From positions 8,208,853-8,272,852 of the forward strand of contig JAQFVV010000021.1 of the NCBI GenBank assembly GCA_028023455.1: a stretch of 64,000 bases of DNA, in the 5' to 3' direction. The translations under genes were made by a program, and so were the position numbers. A model generated the notes under the pieces. The model was not told the DNA's origin, did no database searches, and saw only the letters and a list, made by a program, of their open reading frames with translations. Origin of the DNA: Epiperipatus broadwayi. Its lineage: Eukaryota > Onychophora > Udeonychophora > Euonychophora > Peripatidae. Positions 10,500 to 22,065 of the stretch are shown here, piece after piece. Positions within the stretch are counted from its first letter, which is position 1. Each line of letters opens with the position of its first letter.

Positions 10500-13170
10500 C
10501 TCACCAGCTCAGATTAGCATAAATCGATGGCACAGTGCTATGTGCCAAGAAACTAGCTCAATGGTTGGTGAGTATCAGAGACCCCTGAACTGACACTAAT
10601 ATTGGTTAATCAATTAACTAAGATAATTTTTAAACGAATCATATGTATATGTTCGGGTTGCCAACACAGACAGTGAGTATTCACATTAAAATAATTATAA
10701 AAAAATTAAGAACTAGGAAACCAAGTGTGTTTAGAAAATATTTAATAATAATAATTTGTTTGGTTTGGATTTTAAATAAATATTAAATTAATTAATTCTA
10801 GTCCTTAAACAAAGTTTATAATTATAATCAGAGTGGCGGTCCTTATTATATGCCAACAAATATTACGCAATATTGGAATTCTATGTCTATGCCCCCAACA
10901 AGAAAATAAAAGGCAGATAAAGGTATTCATTAGTAAAGGAAATTTTTACTCTAATTTTATATGAAAGAATGTGATATTTATTTTCACATTCGCAAATCCA
11001 TTCATGAAGAGCAAGATACGTATTTTAGGGCATAACTTTAATCTTTATTGGAAAACATATTTAATTAAATATATCTGATAATTTGTTCGACTTTAATTGA
11101 AATCACTTCATCATGAATTACGAGCATCAGAGCGGGCTTTACTGGAACAGAGAGGCAATAGTGCTGATGAATTATGAGCTATAAAATGAAATTGAAAGAC
11201 GATAGCTAGTCGATAATCAAAGTCCTATGGCAGCTTGTGTCTGACAAGTCTTATGCCCTTTGACTAATATGAATAGGAGAGGAAGTGCTTTCTTCCTCGA
11301 TAATTTAAAATAACAGAAATATGATCACCGACCAGCCTAATGGAGCGGAAGATTGCCCTATGTCAGTAACGTTGAAGATGATGACTTACTAGTCACTGTT
11401 TGAGAACTAAAACCCTATTATAGAATGCTCAACGTGATGACTTGATCAAATGAATTAAAGTCAAATGAGTTTTTAAGTAAAACTATTTTAAAGTATTTGT
11501 AAATCATATTAATTATGCCCCAATCATCGTGCCCTTCCTGAATCTTAATAGAAAATAATAAAGTTGAATTAGAATATATTTATTTGATTCCTTTATCGGC
11601 CCTTTGCAAAAAACATTTTAAGATTATATTTAAATAATAAACAAATATTAGTGAAACGAGAAAATAGCGGTGGCATAGATTAGAAATGGAGCTAATAATT
11701 TATTACTAGCCAATTATAAAAATAACACACATTTAATAATTTCTTTCGAGTCGATAATTGATAGAACGGTAAATCTAGTTCTAATGGGTGAGAATTACTA
11801 TTAGAATTAATATATTATTATTTGCACAAGGCAAAGGAAACAAAGGAGATCATTGATTCGAAAGATTATTGGCATATAATTAAAAATAAATGACATTAAT
11901 AAATCACACGATAAATATATATATAATATAGTAAATGAACTGCCATAGTAATGAAGGAAAGTTAAATTTAAAGACTAGAGATTGAGAGAATTACTAATTT
12001 AAAAAGCATAAATAAAAGAGCTTTACAAAGATTATTTCATTATAAAATAAAAGAGCTCTAAAGGGGAGTGTAAAGTAAAGTTCGGAAACTGGCCAGAAAG
12101 CTTAAGGTTCATTATGGAAATATATTACCCATTTCTTCTGGGGCTGGTTCCCTTAGGTTACACATCTGAGTTGGTAAAAAAAAACGTAGGCACCATTTGA
12201 TTGATTACTTGAACAGCATTTTATTTGATTTTGGCAGCATGATTTGTCTGGAAAGAATTTAGCAGCTTCATTGAAGATTCTCAAAGGGCTTCAGGAACCG
12301 ATAGCCAGATTCCTGACGTTTAGCCCTTTACCATGATAGGAACACTTTTTGAATTCATAATTTAAAAACACACAGAGTTGACCGCACTTCTCTACAACAA
12401 AGATGGCTTTTCTTTTCCAAACTTTTCAGAGCTATATATACTGTCCTCTCTGATGCCTTCAGGCTAGCGCTTCTTTCATTATCAATGTTTTTAGATACAT
12501 TGGTTGTTTTTAGATCCATTCCTTTGATAAGGCTTTCAAACTCATTAACTTGAATTCATTTTCTAATTAGAAAATGAATTCTTAAAATCAGAAAATGATT
12601 TTAATTAGGAAATCCTTATCTTTTCTCTAATTAATAAAACTTTAACTGTTGTTTTTGAAAAGGGAAAATCTGAAAGCTTATCGAAGGAATGTAGCTTTTA
12701 ATCATTAAACTTTAACAACTTATTTAAAAATAAAATCAAACATTCCCGACGCAATGAAACTTTTAAACAATTATATATATTTAAATATTTACAAATATAT
12801 ACGCACAATCCACACAGTTATAATATATAAATTCATGAATAATTCTATCATGAATTTATTAATAGAATTGAACAATTTAAATCTGAAACTGATTATTTGA
12901 ATACACATTTATGAAATAAGTTATTCTTTATGGGAATTAGCATGGATTGAACATATAAAGCCCCATTGCATCGGAAATTTAAGGTTAGTACTAGGGTTTG
13001 AAGTGGGATTATGGCTAGAGGTCATGAAGCTAGGATCGAACTCAGATCCGACTGCTTCAATATTAAGAAATACAAGATCTATAATAATTTAAGTTAACAA
13101 TTGCTGTCTATTTAGACATTGATATGAATACAACTGCTCTCAGTGACCTCAATGATCAAAATATTATTAT
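10500..13170. other. AT-rich stretch with no recognised feature
   Basis: Slightly higher in GC than its surroundings near 11.1-11.4 and 12.1-12.5 kb, but no frame longer than about 60 codons resembles a known protein and no repeat partner was found in the window. A short palindrome at 12552 is listed separately. Confidence 0.4.
12552..12581. repeat. Perfect 30-bp palindrome
   Basis: GAATTCATTTTCTAA followed directly by its exact reverse complement, with no loop. A partial third copy of the half-site (AGAAAATGATTTT) follows within ten bases. Confidence 0.9.
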
Positions 13171-13270
13171 AGCATTGTTAGCCAAGAGGTCATCGCAACT
13201 GCCTTGCAAGCAAGTAGTTGGTTACAGACAGTTGTGGGTTCACGTTCTGGCCGATGCTATGACATATGGA
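13171..13270 (+). mobile_element. Short tRNA-derived SINE (family S1)
   Basis: Polymerase III-type head with box A-like TTAGCCAAGAGGT and box B-like GTGGGTTCACGTT, ending GCTATGACATATG. It is about 85 percent identical to the copies at 49274 and 59812. No clear target-site duplication is visible, so this is an older copy. Confidence 0.75.
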
Positions 13271-14474
13271 AATTATATATAAATAGCTAGCTTGTGGCAT
13301 GATTGCCATCTTTAGTAGCATTTTATAGTTATAAGTTTAAAAAGTGAAAATCTCATTATTAATATATTATTAAATATACAATATAATTATGTAAATAGAC
13401 ATAAATTATGATTAGTTAGTCTTGCACATAGGAATATTAATATGTAAAATATTACTTAAAATGCCAATTATACCTAAAAATTGGCTATAGCTTTTATTTA
13501 TGTATTTATTAGTATTTAATTCCAGTATTTAGTTTTGTATATATTATTTTAACTGTGTATATATATATATCAAACTCAAGTTTGTGTTGAGTTACAATAC
13601 AAAAGATTTTGAATGACTTTAAATTTATGTCGTCAAGTACATAAAAACTCAGACAATAATTAAGAAAAAAAAATATTATTTTTTGTGTGTGCGCGCGTGA
13701 TAAAAATTATTTCTTCCGCAATTAGAAAACTTTCCTATTTTGATGTAAAAAAAGTTTTATATAATTCTTCTAATCTAATTTACGTTTTTAATTTAATAAT
13801 ATATTATTTAAAATTAAATCATGTATATATAGAAAGAGCAGTCTATTTAAAATGACATAGAAAATAGGAAAATTCTTAATCACTGTTTCTATAATTGTTA
13901 GAATAGATTGATCCAAGAATAATAATTTTAATATGGTAAAATATATTTAACTCAATATGAGTTTCTAATAATGTATTTTTCATTTAAAATAAAACTTTAT
14001 CAATAGCATTATTTTTATTATCAAAAAAATTAAAACAGAACATGATTTTTCATCTTATAAAATTGTATATTATTATTTAAAACGTATTTGGTAAAAAAAA
14101 AAATAAAAGATTAAAACATTTCTAAAAACCAATTTAGAAAGTTTTAATATTTTTATTACTAAATGCATTGAATTTTTTTATTTCTTTTTAAGTTAAAAAG
14201 AAATTTTACTTGTATGGCAAAATATTTTGCATGAATTACAAATTAACATACTGGCGCAATAAATTTTACAAGATTAGCTGGTGTAGTTAATTGCCCCCAA
14301 GTAGTGAATATTTTCTAAGATTTTTGTGAATCCATATGATATTTTTAATTACGTTTCTTTATCACTTGAAACACTATTATAAAAATGACTACAATGTTTA
14401 AGATATTCTGAAAATCGTTCTTTGTTCTTTGTAATAAGATTAAGCCAATAAACATCACATGAACATCATTTCTT
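13271..14474. other. AT-rich spacer, nothing recognised
   Basis: About 75-80 percent A+T with short (TA)n runs near 13556. No coding frame or repeat partner was seen. Confidence 0.5.
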
Positions 14475-14820
14475 TGCCACCCAGTGCAAGCCAGATTAAT
14501 TAATGGATGCCAGAAGGCTTGTGCATAAAATCCCCATCTAGTGCCTACTCATCCAATATCCCCAGACTAATTTCTGGCTCCAAGCCAGAGTAATCAATGG
14601 ATGACAGATAACTTGTGCATAAAATCCCTATCAAGTGTTTACTCATCCAATATCTCCAGATTAGTTTTTGGCTCCTTACTGATGAAGGCCACAAGCCAGA
14701 AACTAGTCTGAGGATATTGAATGAGTAGGCATTAGATAGGGGTTTTATGCACAAGCTGTCTGGCACTCATTGATTACTCTGGTTTGCACTGAGTGACAAT
14801 ACTGTATGGAGAGTCTTGCC
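14475..14820. repeat. Foldback repeat of hammerhead family B (copy 1)
   Basis: Two minus-oriented pieces (about 14478-14580 and 14582-14672) are followed by a plus-oriented piece (14671-14820). Shared blocks are CAAGCCAGAGTAATCAATGG, TTGTGCATAAAATCC, CTACTCATCCAATAT and ACTAGTCTG. The plus piece holds a complete hammerhead core. The inverted pieces meet at the ribozyme. Other members are at 31.5, 38.1-39.0 and 61.9-62.3 kb. Confidence 0.85.
14674..14713 (+). ncRNA. Hammerhead ribozyme-like motif, family B
   Basis: Stem I is CCUUA (14674-14678) with UGAGG (14709-14713), five pairs including one G-U. CUGAUGA is at 14679-14685. Stem II is GGC-CACAA-GCC, flanked by an A-A mismatch. GAAAC is at 14699-14703, with a two-base UA stem III loop and GUC at 14706-14708. 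All catalytic bases are kept; the A-A at the base of stem II is unusual. Confidence 0.75.
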
Positions 14821-14824
14821 AGTT

Positions 14825-15895
14825 GTAATAAGATTACCAGATCAACCTTCATATATTAAATGTTATGCTTTACTTCGTTAAATTATGGGATAGGTTTCAC
14901 ACATTCCCCTATCCATAAATCGTAGCTGCTTTTTATTGTTAATGAATAAAACTAATCTGATAACTCCTTATAGTTTAGTCTAACATTTTATCAGTGAGAT
15001 TAAACTCGGCCAAGTTGTCTAAATGACATTACATAATTCTACCTTTTTTAAAAAATATTAATTTTATTATGGTTAGAAATTATTACCTTTTATATCATTC
15101 TTGATATATTCTTTCATTTTATTAAGCAGTCTTATGTTGGGATTTTTTGATATTCAATGTTTACTAAGTAAGAATAAGTATAATATATAAATTCCAACTT
15201 TTAATAAATTAAGGATTTTATATCAAAATTGCTTTCTTTTTTTGATGAATTTCTTTTAACATAGTTTGAATATTCTCCTTTGTTTCAACTTTTTGTCTAT
15301 GGTATTGTTTTACTCAGTTACTTGCTAATTTAATAAAATCACTGAGTACCTTCTTTTATCTGCTATTCCAAAACATGCCCTTTAGTCAGGACAAGATCTT
15401 TTAAAACTGAGTGTTTGAATGTCGAATATTAATATTATATAAAAAAAATGAAATTATCCTGAGAAGAACTTGTAATAGTAAATATTTATAGTCTTTATAA
15501 AATTGACTATTTCAATTCATTTAACACTTTTGGATCATAATTACTGCATTCATAATATGTAACTGCTGAAGTAACACCATCCAAGAACTGTTAATATAAA
15601 CAATTGAGCTTATGGTAAAAAACCAATTTATCTTACTATATGTTTATGAAAAATTAACTTGCATTATAAAAGCCAGAAGAGTGAATATTAACTCAGCCAA
15701 TATATTTAGGTAAATTTATTTAAATCAATTGATATTCTAAATTTACAAAGCAATGCTATTTCTATTCACTTTAAAACTGCAAACAAATAATCAAGCATCA
15801 AATTTGTAATAATATCTAATTCAGTACCAACTGTGTGTAACTGTTGTAGTGACACATTCCAAGAACTGTTAATATAAAAATTAAGCTGCCCTGTA
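14825..15895. other. AT-rich spacer with a short direct repeat
   Basis: No gene is seen. A block of about 50 bases containing CCAAGAACTGTTAATATAAA occurs near 15581 and again near 15866, a local duplication directly left of the hAT-like element. Confidence 0.5.
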
Positions 15896-15898
15896 GCT

Positions 15899-17086
15899 CA
15901 GTGGTCTTCAACCATCGGGCCATGGACCAGCACCGAGTTGCAGAAGTTTTCTGCTAGTCCGCAGCTAGACTGGCAAGAAAGTTTCTAATAACAAAATAAT
16001 ACGATTTTAAACTTTTAATTAATATGAACAATTTTTATTTATTTTTTCATCGCATTTTTTCCCGATTAAAAAAAAAAGAAACAGAACAAAAACAAAATCT
16101 AATCAATCATACATAAATTAATTTGTTTTTCTATTTATCATAGATGTTTATGGGGGGAAGGTAGAAAAAGTTTTTTATTATACAAATTCTGATTGTCTTT
16201 TGATAGCCAATCATGGCCGCTAGTCAGCATTGTTAAAACAATATAATGTAACGTGACTTTTTTTTGATCTCTTAAATTTTTTCTACTCTCTCTTTTAATA
16301 TTTCATTTTTAGTGTTTTTGTTTTTTTTTGGCTTTAACTTTTATTTTAAAAATCAATTTTTATTACCTTTTTTTAAAAATAAAAACCAAAAAATAAGTTC
16401 TGTCTCTAATATTTACAAAGTATTTCTCAATATACCCCCACCACCCCAAAATAAAGTAAGATCAAAACTTTTGACTTTTTCAAGCTTCATTTTCTTTTTT
16501 TTTTTTTTTGTTTAAAAATATGCCCACTTTTTTTTGGCCTATAAGGCAATATTTTTTTGGCTTTATTTGTATACTGCTAAAATACTAAAACTTTTATTTT
16601 TAAAACCAATTTCTGTTATCTTTTTTTTAAAAATAAAAACAAACAAAAAATAACTTTGGTGTCTATCTTTTGTCTCAGTTGATGACAAAGTATTTTTCAA
16701 CCCCCCTCCCCTCCAAAAAAATAAAATAAGATCAAAACTTTTTACTTTTTCAACATTCAGGTGAATAACATTTTATTCTTGCATGTTTTAACAATGAAAT
16801 AATAAATGTAAAATGCAAGCACATTAATGAGAACGATTGTTATTGTATGTTTTCTGTAGCAGTATGACTGTGCAACTTGAGAAAGAGTGTTCAACATGTG
16901 AAGGTAAGCAACACCATTACTATATACATTAATTAGTGTGTTGTTTTGGTCAGTTATAACAATTATGCTTATTTAAGGCTTAGCAGGTTACATCTTTAAG
17001 AAAATTTATTTGTAAACTTCTGCCAGTCCGCGAAATCCTATCCTTATTTTTATCGGGCCGCAGGGTGAAAAGGTTGAAGACCACTG
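15899..17086. mobile_element. Non-autonomous hAT-like DNA transposon, 1188 bp
   Basis: Perfect 15-base terminal inverted repeats, CAGTGGTCTTCAACC at 15899-15913 and its complement at 17072-17086, continue into similar subterminal sequence (CGGGCC, GTCCGC, CAGAAG blocks on both sides). CAGTGGT... termini are typical of hAT elements. The flanking octamers CTGTAGCT and TGCTAGCT agree at only 5 of 8 positions, so the expected 8-bp target duplication is eroded or uncertain. The interior is AT-rich, has no transposase frame, and carries an internal direct repeat (about 16330-16490 and 16575-16770). An AGCTCAGTGG-like left flank hints at insertion into a tRNA-like repeat. Confidence 0.8.
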
Positions 17087-17089
17087 TGC

Positions 17090-18840
17090 TAGCTGACATA
17101 GTTCAAATCTCACTTCATTAACATTTGTTTTTTCTAGGCTGTTGTGGTGCAGATTAACATTTTATACTAGATCTTAAACATGCAGTAAGAAGCAACTATT
17201 TTTGCAATATAAACTTGATGGCTACAGGGCAGTTTAATTTTTTATATCAACAATGCTTGGATTCAATTTCTTTGGCTGATATAAACATATCTTTTTATCA
17301 AATATAATACAAACCACATTTTGCATACAGTACATAAAATAAATTGTGTTATATGCAGTTAAATGGATTAAAACTCTATAACTCATACTTCAAATCAATA
17401 ATTCCTTTGTAGTGAATAATTTAGGCAAAGAAACAAGCTTTAAAAAGATTTTAAAACACTTTTTATGTCATCATTATCATACCATGTGTCCATTCCATAT
17501 ATTATTAGAATTCCATCAATAACATCAGAAACATCCATGAACTTTGTGATCCTCTAATAAAACTTATAAGACTATTTTAATCAAGATTCAAACAGAAGAC
17601 TTAAACAACAAAATTGATTATAATCCAAATGATGGACACGTGATAGAAAATTGAAAATGTATAAAGAAGTGAAGAATCCACATTTTTGATAGAATCTTTA
17701 AGATATCTTTATAAAAAAAACATTTTACTATATATCAAAAAAAAATCATAGTTAAAATAAAGAGGCAAATTTTTGAAGTTAGATTTAAGGTTAAAAATCT
17801 GTTTGCTGACTTATAGGATTGGAAACCAAATGTAATAAAAAAAATATGCAGAAGATTTATCACTTTATATTTTCTTGATTATATATAAAATTATTGAATT
17901 TGTTGTGAAAATTAATCTGTTAGTATTTTTCTCATTCTCATATTAATTTAGAATTGTTTGGTGTTTTCCATAGAAAATGCACAGTAGATCTGTAGTATTA
18001 GATTGTTGTTTTTACTGTACCTTGTACTATCATAGGATATTTTTTTAATATTATAAATTCAACCATACTGTTGTTGTTGATTTTTAATTGAAAAAAAAAT
18101 TCTGAAGAGATCAGTATCTCATGGACCATTGGAAAATATCAATCATCTTTACTTTATTACATCAAATGAAAAACATTTTAAGGTTATTCTTTCCTATTTA
18201 ATGTAACACTGTGTAAAATTTATGGTCAATGTTACCATCTATCAAAATTGATATAGTATTATTTTTTTTCAAATATTTTAATAATTATAAAGCAAATATC
18301 AGATTTTAAAGCAAAATTTTGTACATTTATTACAAATCCATCTTCATTTATTCACATTTTAAAAAACCTTTCTGAAAGACTATAACATCATAGGATTCCA
18401 CTTATTCTATTTTGATCTATAAGTCAGTTTTGAAATATTTAATAAGCTCAAATGTGATTTTTTAAATATTATTATTTGTTTATTAAATTAATTTAAAAAA
18501 TATATCAAGTTCAGTTTATTGTGTTTAAGTAGTAAATATAGATTTTATATATAAGCAATAAGTAAAGCATTTTAAAATCTCTCACCAGGTGAAACAGTAA
18601 AAATACCAGACATTTTAACAGTTGAAAAAAGGTTTATGAAGTATAGATACAGAAAGCAAGTTTTAAGAAAAGGTTTAGCAATGATGAAATCACAATTATA
18701 TTTTAGAAGAATCTTACCAACTTGTGAAAAGGGAGCAATGATTGGAGAGAATTCACCTTCATATTATATTCCGTTTTGACATCTTTATAGTTTAATCCTT
18801 TCAATGACATATGATTTAAATTATGTATAGTTTGCAATAT
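17090..18840. other. AT-rich spacer, nothing recognised
   Basis: No coding frame, RNA gene or repeat partner was identified. A short stem (GAGATCAGTATCTC near 18106) next to CTGAAGA lacks a GAAA box and is not a ribozyme. Confidence 0.45.
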
Positions 18841-18847
18841 ATTATGA

Positions 18848-18995
18848 TTAGATCACTAAACACCACATAATCACCATTTCCTATACTTATGCAAGCTGTT
18901 AAAAAAGGAAAAACTCTCCATTGAATGAATAAAGAAGTATATCATAATTTTATGCACAAATCTTCTTGCATCCACTGACCTACACTAGATGACAA
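18848..18995. repeat. Decayed fragment of foldback family B
   Basis: The left half resembles the AGGAAAAACTCTCCAT outer end and its flank in minus orientation. The right half (TTTTATGCACAA ... ACAATACTAT) resembles the plus-oriented outer end. The ribozyme-bearing middle is missing. Confidence 0.5.
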
Positions 18996-19327
18996 TACTA
19001 TAAAAACAGTTTGATGATGTTATCAGTAGCTCATATATTTTTTGGCTTGCAAACTTATAAATCAGCAATGATCTGATATAAATTTTAAGGATTTAGTTTT
19101 AAAACAAAAACAAAAATACTTAATTATATCTGTGCAAACAATTGCTTTCTTCAATATTCACACTCTCTGCCTTAATTGTTCAAAACAATCTTCTTTGTAT
19201 AGAAATACAATCAATATGAAAGTAAAATCACTTTCTTGTTATCATATTGTCAAATATGGAAGTAGAAATGTGTATTGTTTATTATACAGCATTTACTATT
19301 TGAAAACAACTGTTTTAACAGTGATAA

Positions 19328-20013
19328 TATATATATATATATATATATATAATTATTCAAAACAATACAATAATTAATACAGTAAAACCAATATTTTAAA
19401 AAAAAACAAATATATACCAATTTAATAGAAGTACTTTCAACTATCTATGTAGTCATTGTCAACTAGATTCAAATTGTATTAGAAAAAACCGTTACAAATG
19501 TAAACAAAAAGTAATACATCATACATCAATTTTCCCACAATTCATTAATTTTTATATTGGTGGCCTGTCTGTTTATCAACTGTTGCTTTTCACTTTTTAT
19601 TAACATAGCTTCTTTAATGATGATGTATCAGCATTAGTATTTTTTGATCATAATGTAACATGTAATTATGGTTTTGATTTTGATTTTAATAAAGTTAAGA
19701 TTTTGTGTATTGAAAGAAATAATAATAAACGCAAAATTAAAGAAGCTATGTTAATAAAAAGTGAAAAGCAACAGTTGATAAACAGACAGGCCGCCAATAT
19801 AAAAATTAATGAATTATGGGAAAATTGATGTATGACATATTACTTTTTGTTTACATTTGTAACGGTTTTTTCTAATACAATTTGAATCTAGTTGACAATG
19901 ACTACATAGATAGTTGAAAGTACTTCTATTAAATTGGTATATATTTGTTTTTTTTTTAAAATATTGGTTTTACTGTATTAATTATTGTATTGTTTTGAAT
20001 AATTATATATATT
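19328..20013. mobile_element. Palindromic PLE remnant (lineage III)
   Basis: The left arm (about 19340-19618) and right arm (19736-20013) are nearly perfect reverse complements over about 280 bases, with 117 bases between them. The arms carry the C-terminal coding end and 3' tail of a PLE, so two copies are again joined head to head and truncated at the same place. (TA)n lies at both outer ends. Confidence 0.85.
19619..19828 (+). pseudogene. GIY-YIG C-terminal fragment of PLE lineage III
   Basis: An open frame of 69 codons ending at TGA 19826-19828. It reads SALVFFDHNVTCNYGFDFDF, then KVKILCIERNNNKRKIKEAM, then NELWEN. This is the distal part of the PLE GIY-YIG domain: the H..T..FDFDKVKIL..E...KRKIKEA pattern also seen in lineage II. 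The catalytic GIY and YIG strands and the RT are absent. Confidence 0.7.
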
Positions 20014-20277
20014 TTATTATAATTGGAATACAGACATTGATTAATAATTTATATATATATATATATGTCCACAGATGGCGTCATATAACTTGCATTTTTG
20101 TTTATCATATATATATAATGAAATAGTTTTTATTAGCCTATTTCAAAATAAAAGTCTTTTTAATAGACCTCAATAAGGACCAATACAAAAAAGTCAGTAA
20201 TCACTATTTCAGAATAGCAAGGCATTTAATGTTGTTAAATGCTTTTATTGAAGTTAAAATTCTTTTTGTGTAAAGCA

Positions 20278-20370
20278 TTGGTCGTCAAGAGGTCAGCACA
20301 GCAGCCTTAAAGCAGTTGTTCCATGTTAACGGGTTCACTTCTTGGCCAATGATATGACACATAAAAAAAA
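20278..20370 (+). mobile_element. tRNA-like SINE, S1-related
   Basis: Box A-like GTCAAGAGGTCAGC and box B-like ACGGGTTCACTTC, ending TGATATGACACATAAAAAAA. It is closest to the inverted copy at 50189-50289. No clear target duplication. Confidence 0.65.
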
Positions 20371-21991
20371 TTATGTTTGTTAACTTGCTAGAGGGTAGTA
20401 CAAAGATTTTTTAGCAATTTAGTAACATTATTTTAACACAAACAGATGAAATCTCAACAATTTTAAGTAGTAAAATTACTTACTAATTTCTTATGCCTAT
20501 TTAATTATCTACACATACTAAATATGATATATACATAAATAGTATACACATTAACTTACTGCAGGACTATCTACTGTACTGGTAAATTTGCATAATTCAT
20601 GCAACCAGATTTAAAATTCCAATGTGAGTACCTCAAGTCAGATCATGTGCAAGATACCTAAGTCATGAACATTTTCTAACTCTGCTACAGGTTAAAACCC
20701 ATGTCTCTATACCAGTGATTAGCAATATCTATGGCACCAATCATATTCAATTATTTTCAGCCAGCAACTCAGCAGAAAAACAAAACTCTAATTAGGCAAC
20801 TGGCCATATCTATATAATTGTACTTATAATAAATTGTTTATATTTTATGTGTATATATATACCTAATGTGCATAGCTATATGTGTAAGGGAAGCATAATC
20901 AACTGTATAGGCAATGACTCAGAGTAAGACTTTAAATATTGTTTAATAAGTTGCATATTATGCATTAATATATATTATATTTGAATAAATAAATATTAGC
21001 ATCACATTATAACCAAATACATTTACATATCTCACAGTTTTATATGTATATTAAAACAAGTATACTTTGTTCTTTAGATACATTTATTTCTAGTGCAGTT
21101 TTAGTGATGTGCCAATAACCTTTTATTATTGTATTAACAGAGTAAAAGGGATTACAGCATTTTACTTGAATAATACACTATTTACCATCAATCTAATGTT
21201 ACATGTGAAACATATAAGTTTTTGTAAACAATTATTTAACATGGAAATAAATTAATGATCTTTGGTATACACAACTAGTTTATTGTGTTAGGATACTATA
21301 CATTGACAGAGATTTTAAATTTCAGATGGGACATAGAGGAAGGGAATTTCTGAGCATTTTAAATATCCAGAGTCAGATACTAGATTATTGATTTATGAAA
21401 TTTAAATATAATATTAAGCAACAACATTTAGATACACATAGTTTAGCTTCAAGTAATCAAAACATCAAACTATGGAATTTTATAGGTAGGACTTACTAAA
21501 GAAAAAATAAGAGATAGTAATGTTGGTGCTAATGTGTGAGCTGTTTTCATGTTAAGAACTACATTTATGAGACATGATAGTGTGCATGTGAGATTATCGA
21601 ATGGAAATGCGATTTTTGTTTTGCATCATATGGGACTGGCTTACCATGCTCCAAATTTATGGAGGTCGATCTCTGGAATGAAGAAATATTTAAACTGAAT
21701 GGGATTTTCCTGATGGTGCAAAATCCCATTACTAAGCAGGCACATTGTCCAGGTCTATTCCCCTATCACAGACTGTAAATGAAGATTAAATGTCTTGGGT
21801 CTTTCTCGATCTGTACTTTGAATGAATAGCACACAATTTATGAAATAGACTGACATTAGCAACATTTGGACAAAATATAACAATCATTTATGAGGCTTAA
21901 TGTTGATCCATAATATATCAGCTCTTCCCTTACTTGAGGTATGATCAAATTGCTTAAGCTGACTTATTTAGAGATAACAAACATGGCACAT
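20371..21991. other. AT-rich spacer, nothing recognised
   Basis: No gene or clear repeat. A CAGTGATTAGCAA block near 20714 faintly resembles a hAT end but has no partner. Confidence 0.45.
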
Positions 21992-22065
21992 ATTGAAATT
22001 AAACTGAGAGAGTGCAAACCTCTCAAGTGCTTGAGAGGTTTGCACTCTCTCAGTTTAATTTCAAT
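21992..22065. repeat. Perfect 36-bp-arm hairpin
   Basis: Arms 21992-22027 and 22030-22065 are exact reverse complements with a two-base TG loop. The arms include AACTGAGAGAGTGCAAACC. Such a perfect hairpin could give a double-stranded RNA, be a very young inverted duplication, or be an assembly fold-back artefact. A 71-residue frame crossing it is meaningless. Confidence 0.9.

Noticed and set aside
18085-18140. CTGAAGA followed by a short hairpin
   Set aside because: GAAA box and cleavage triplet are missing.
20700-20780. Possible hAT terminal repeat (CAGTGATTAGCAA)
   Set aside because: No matching inverted end or target duplication was found.
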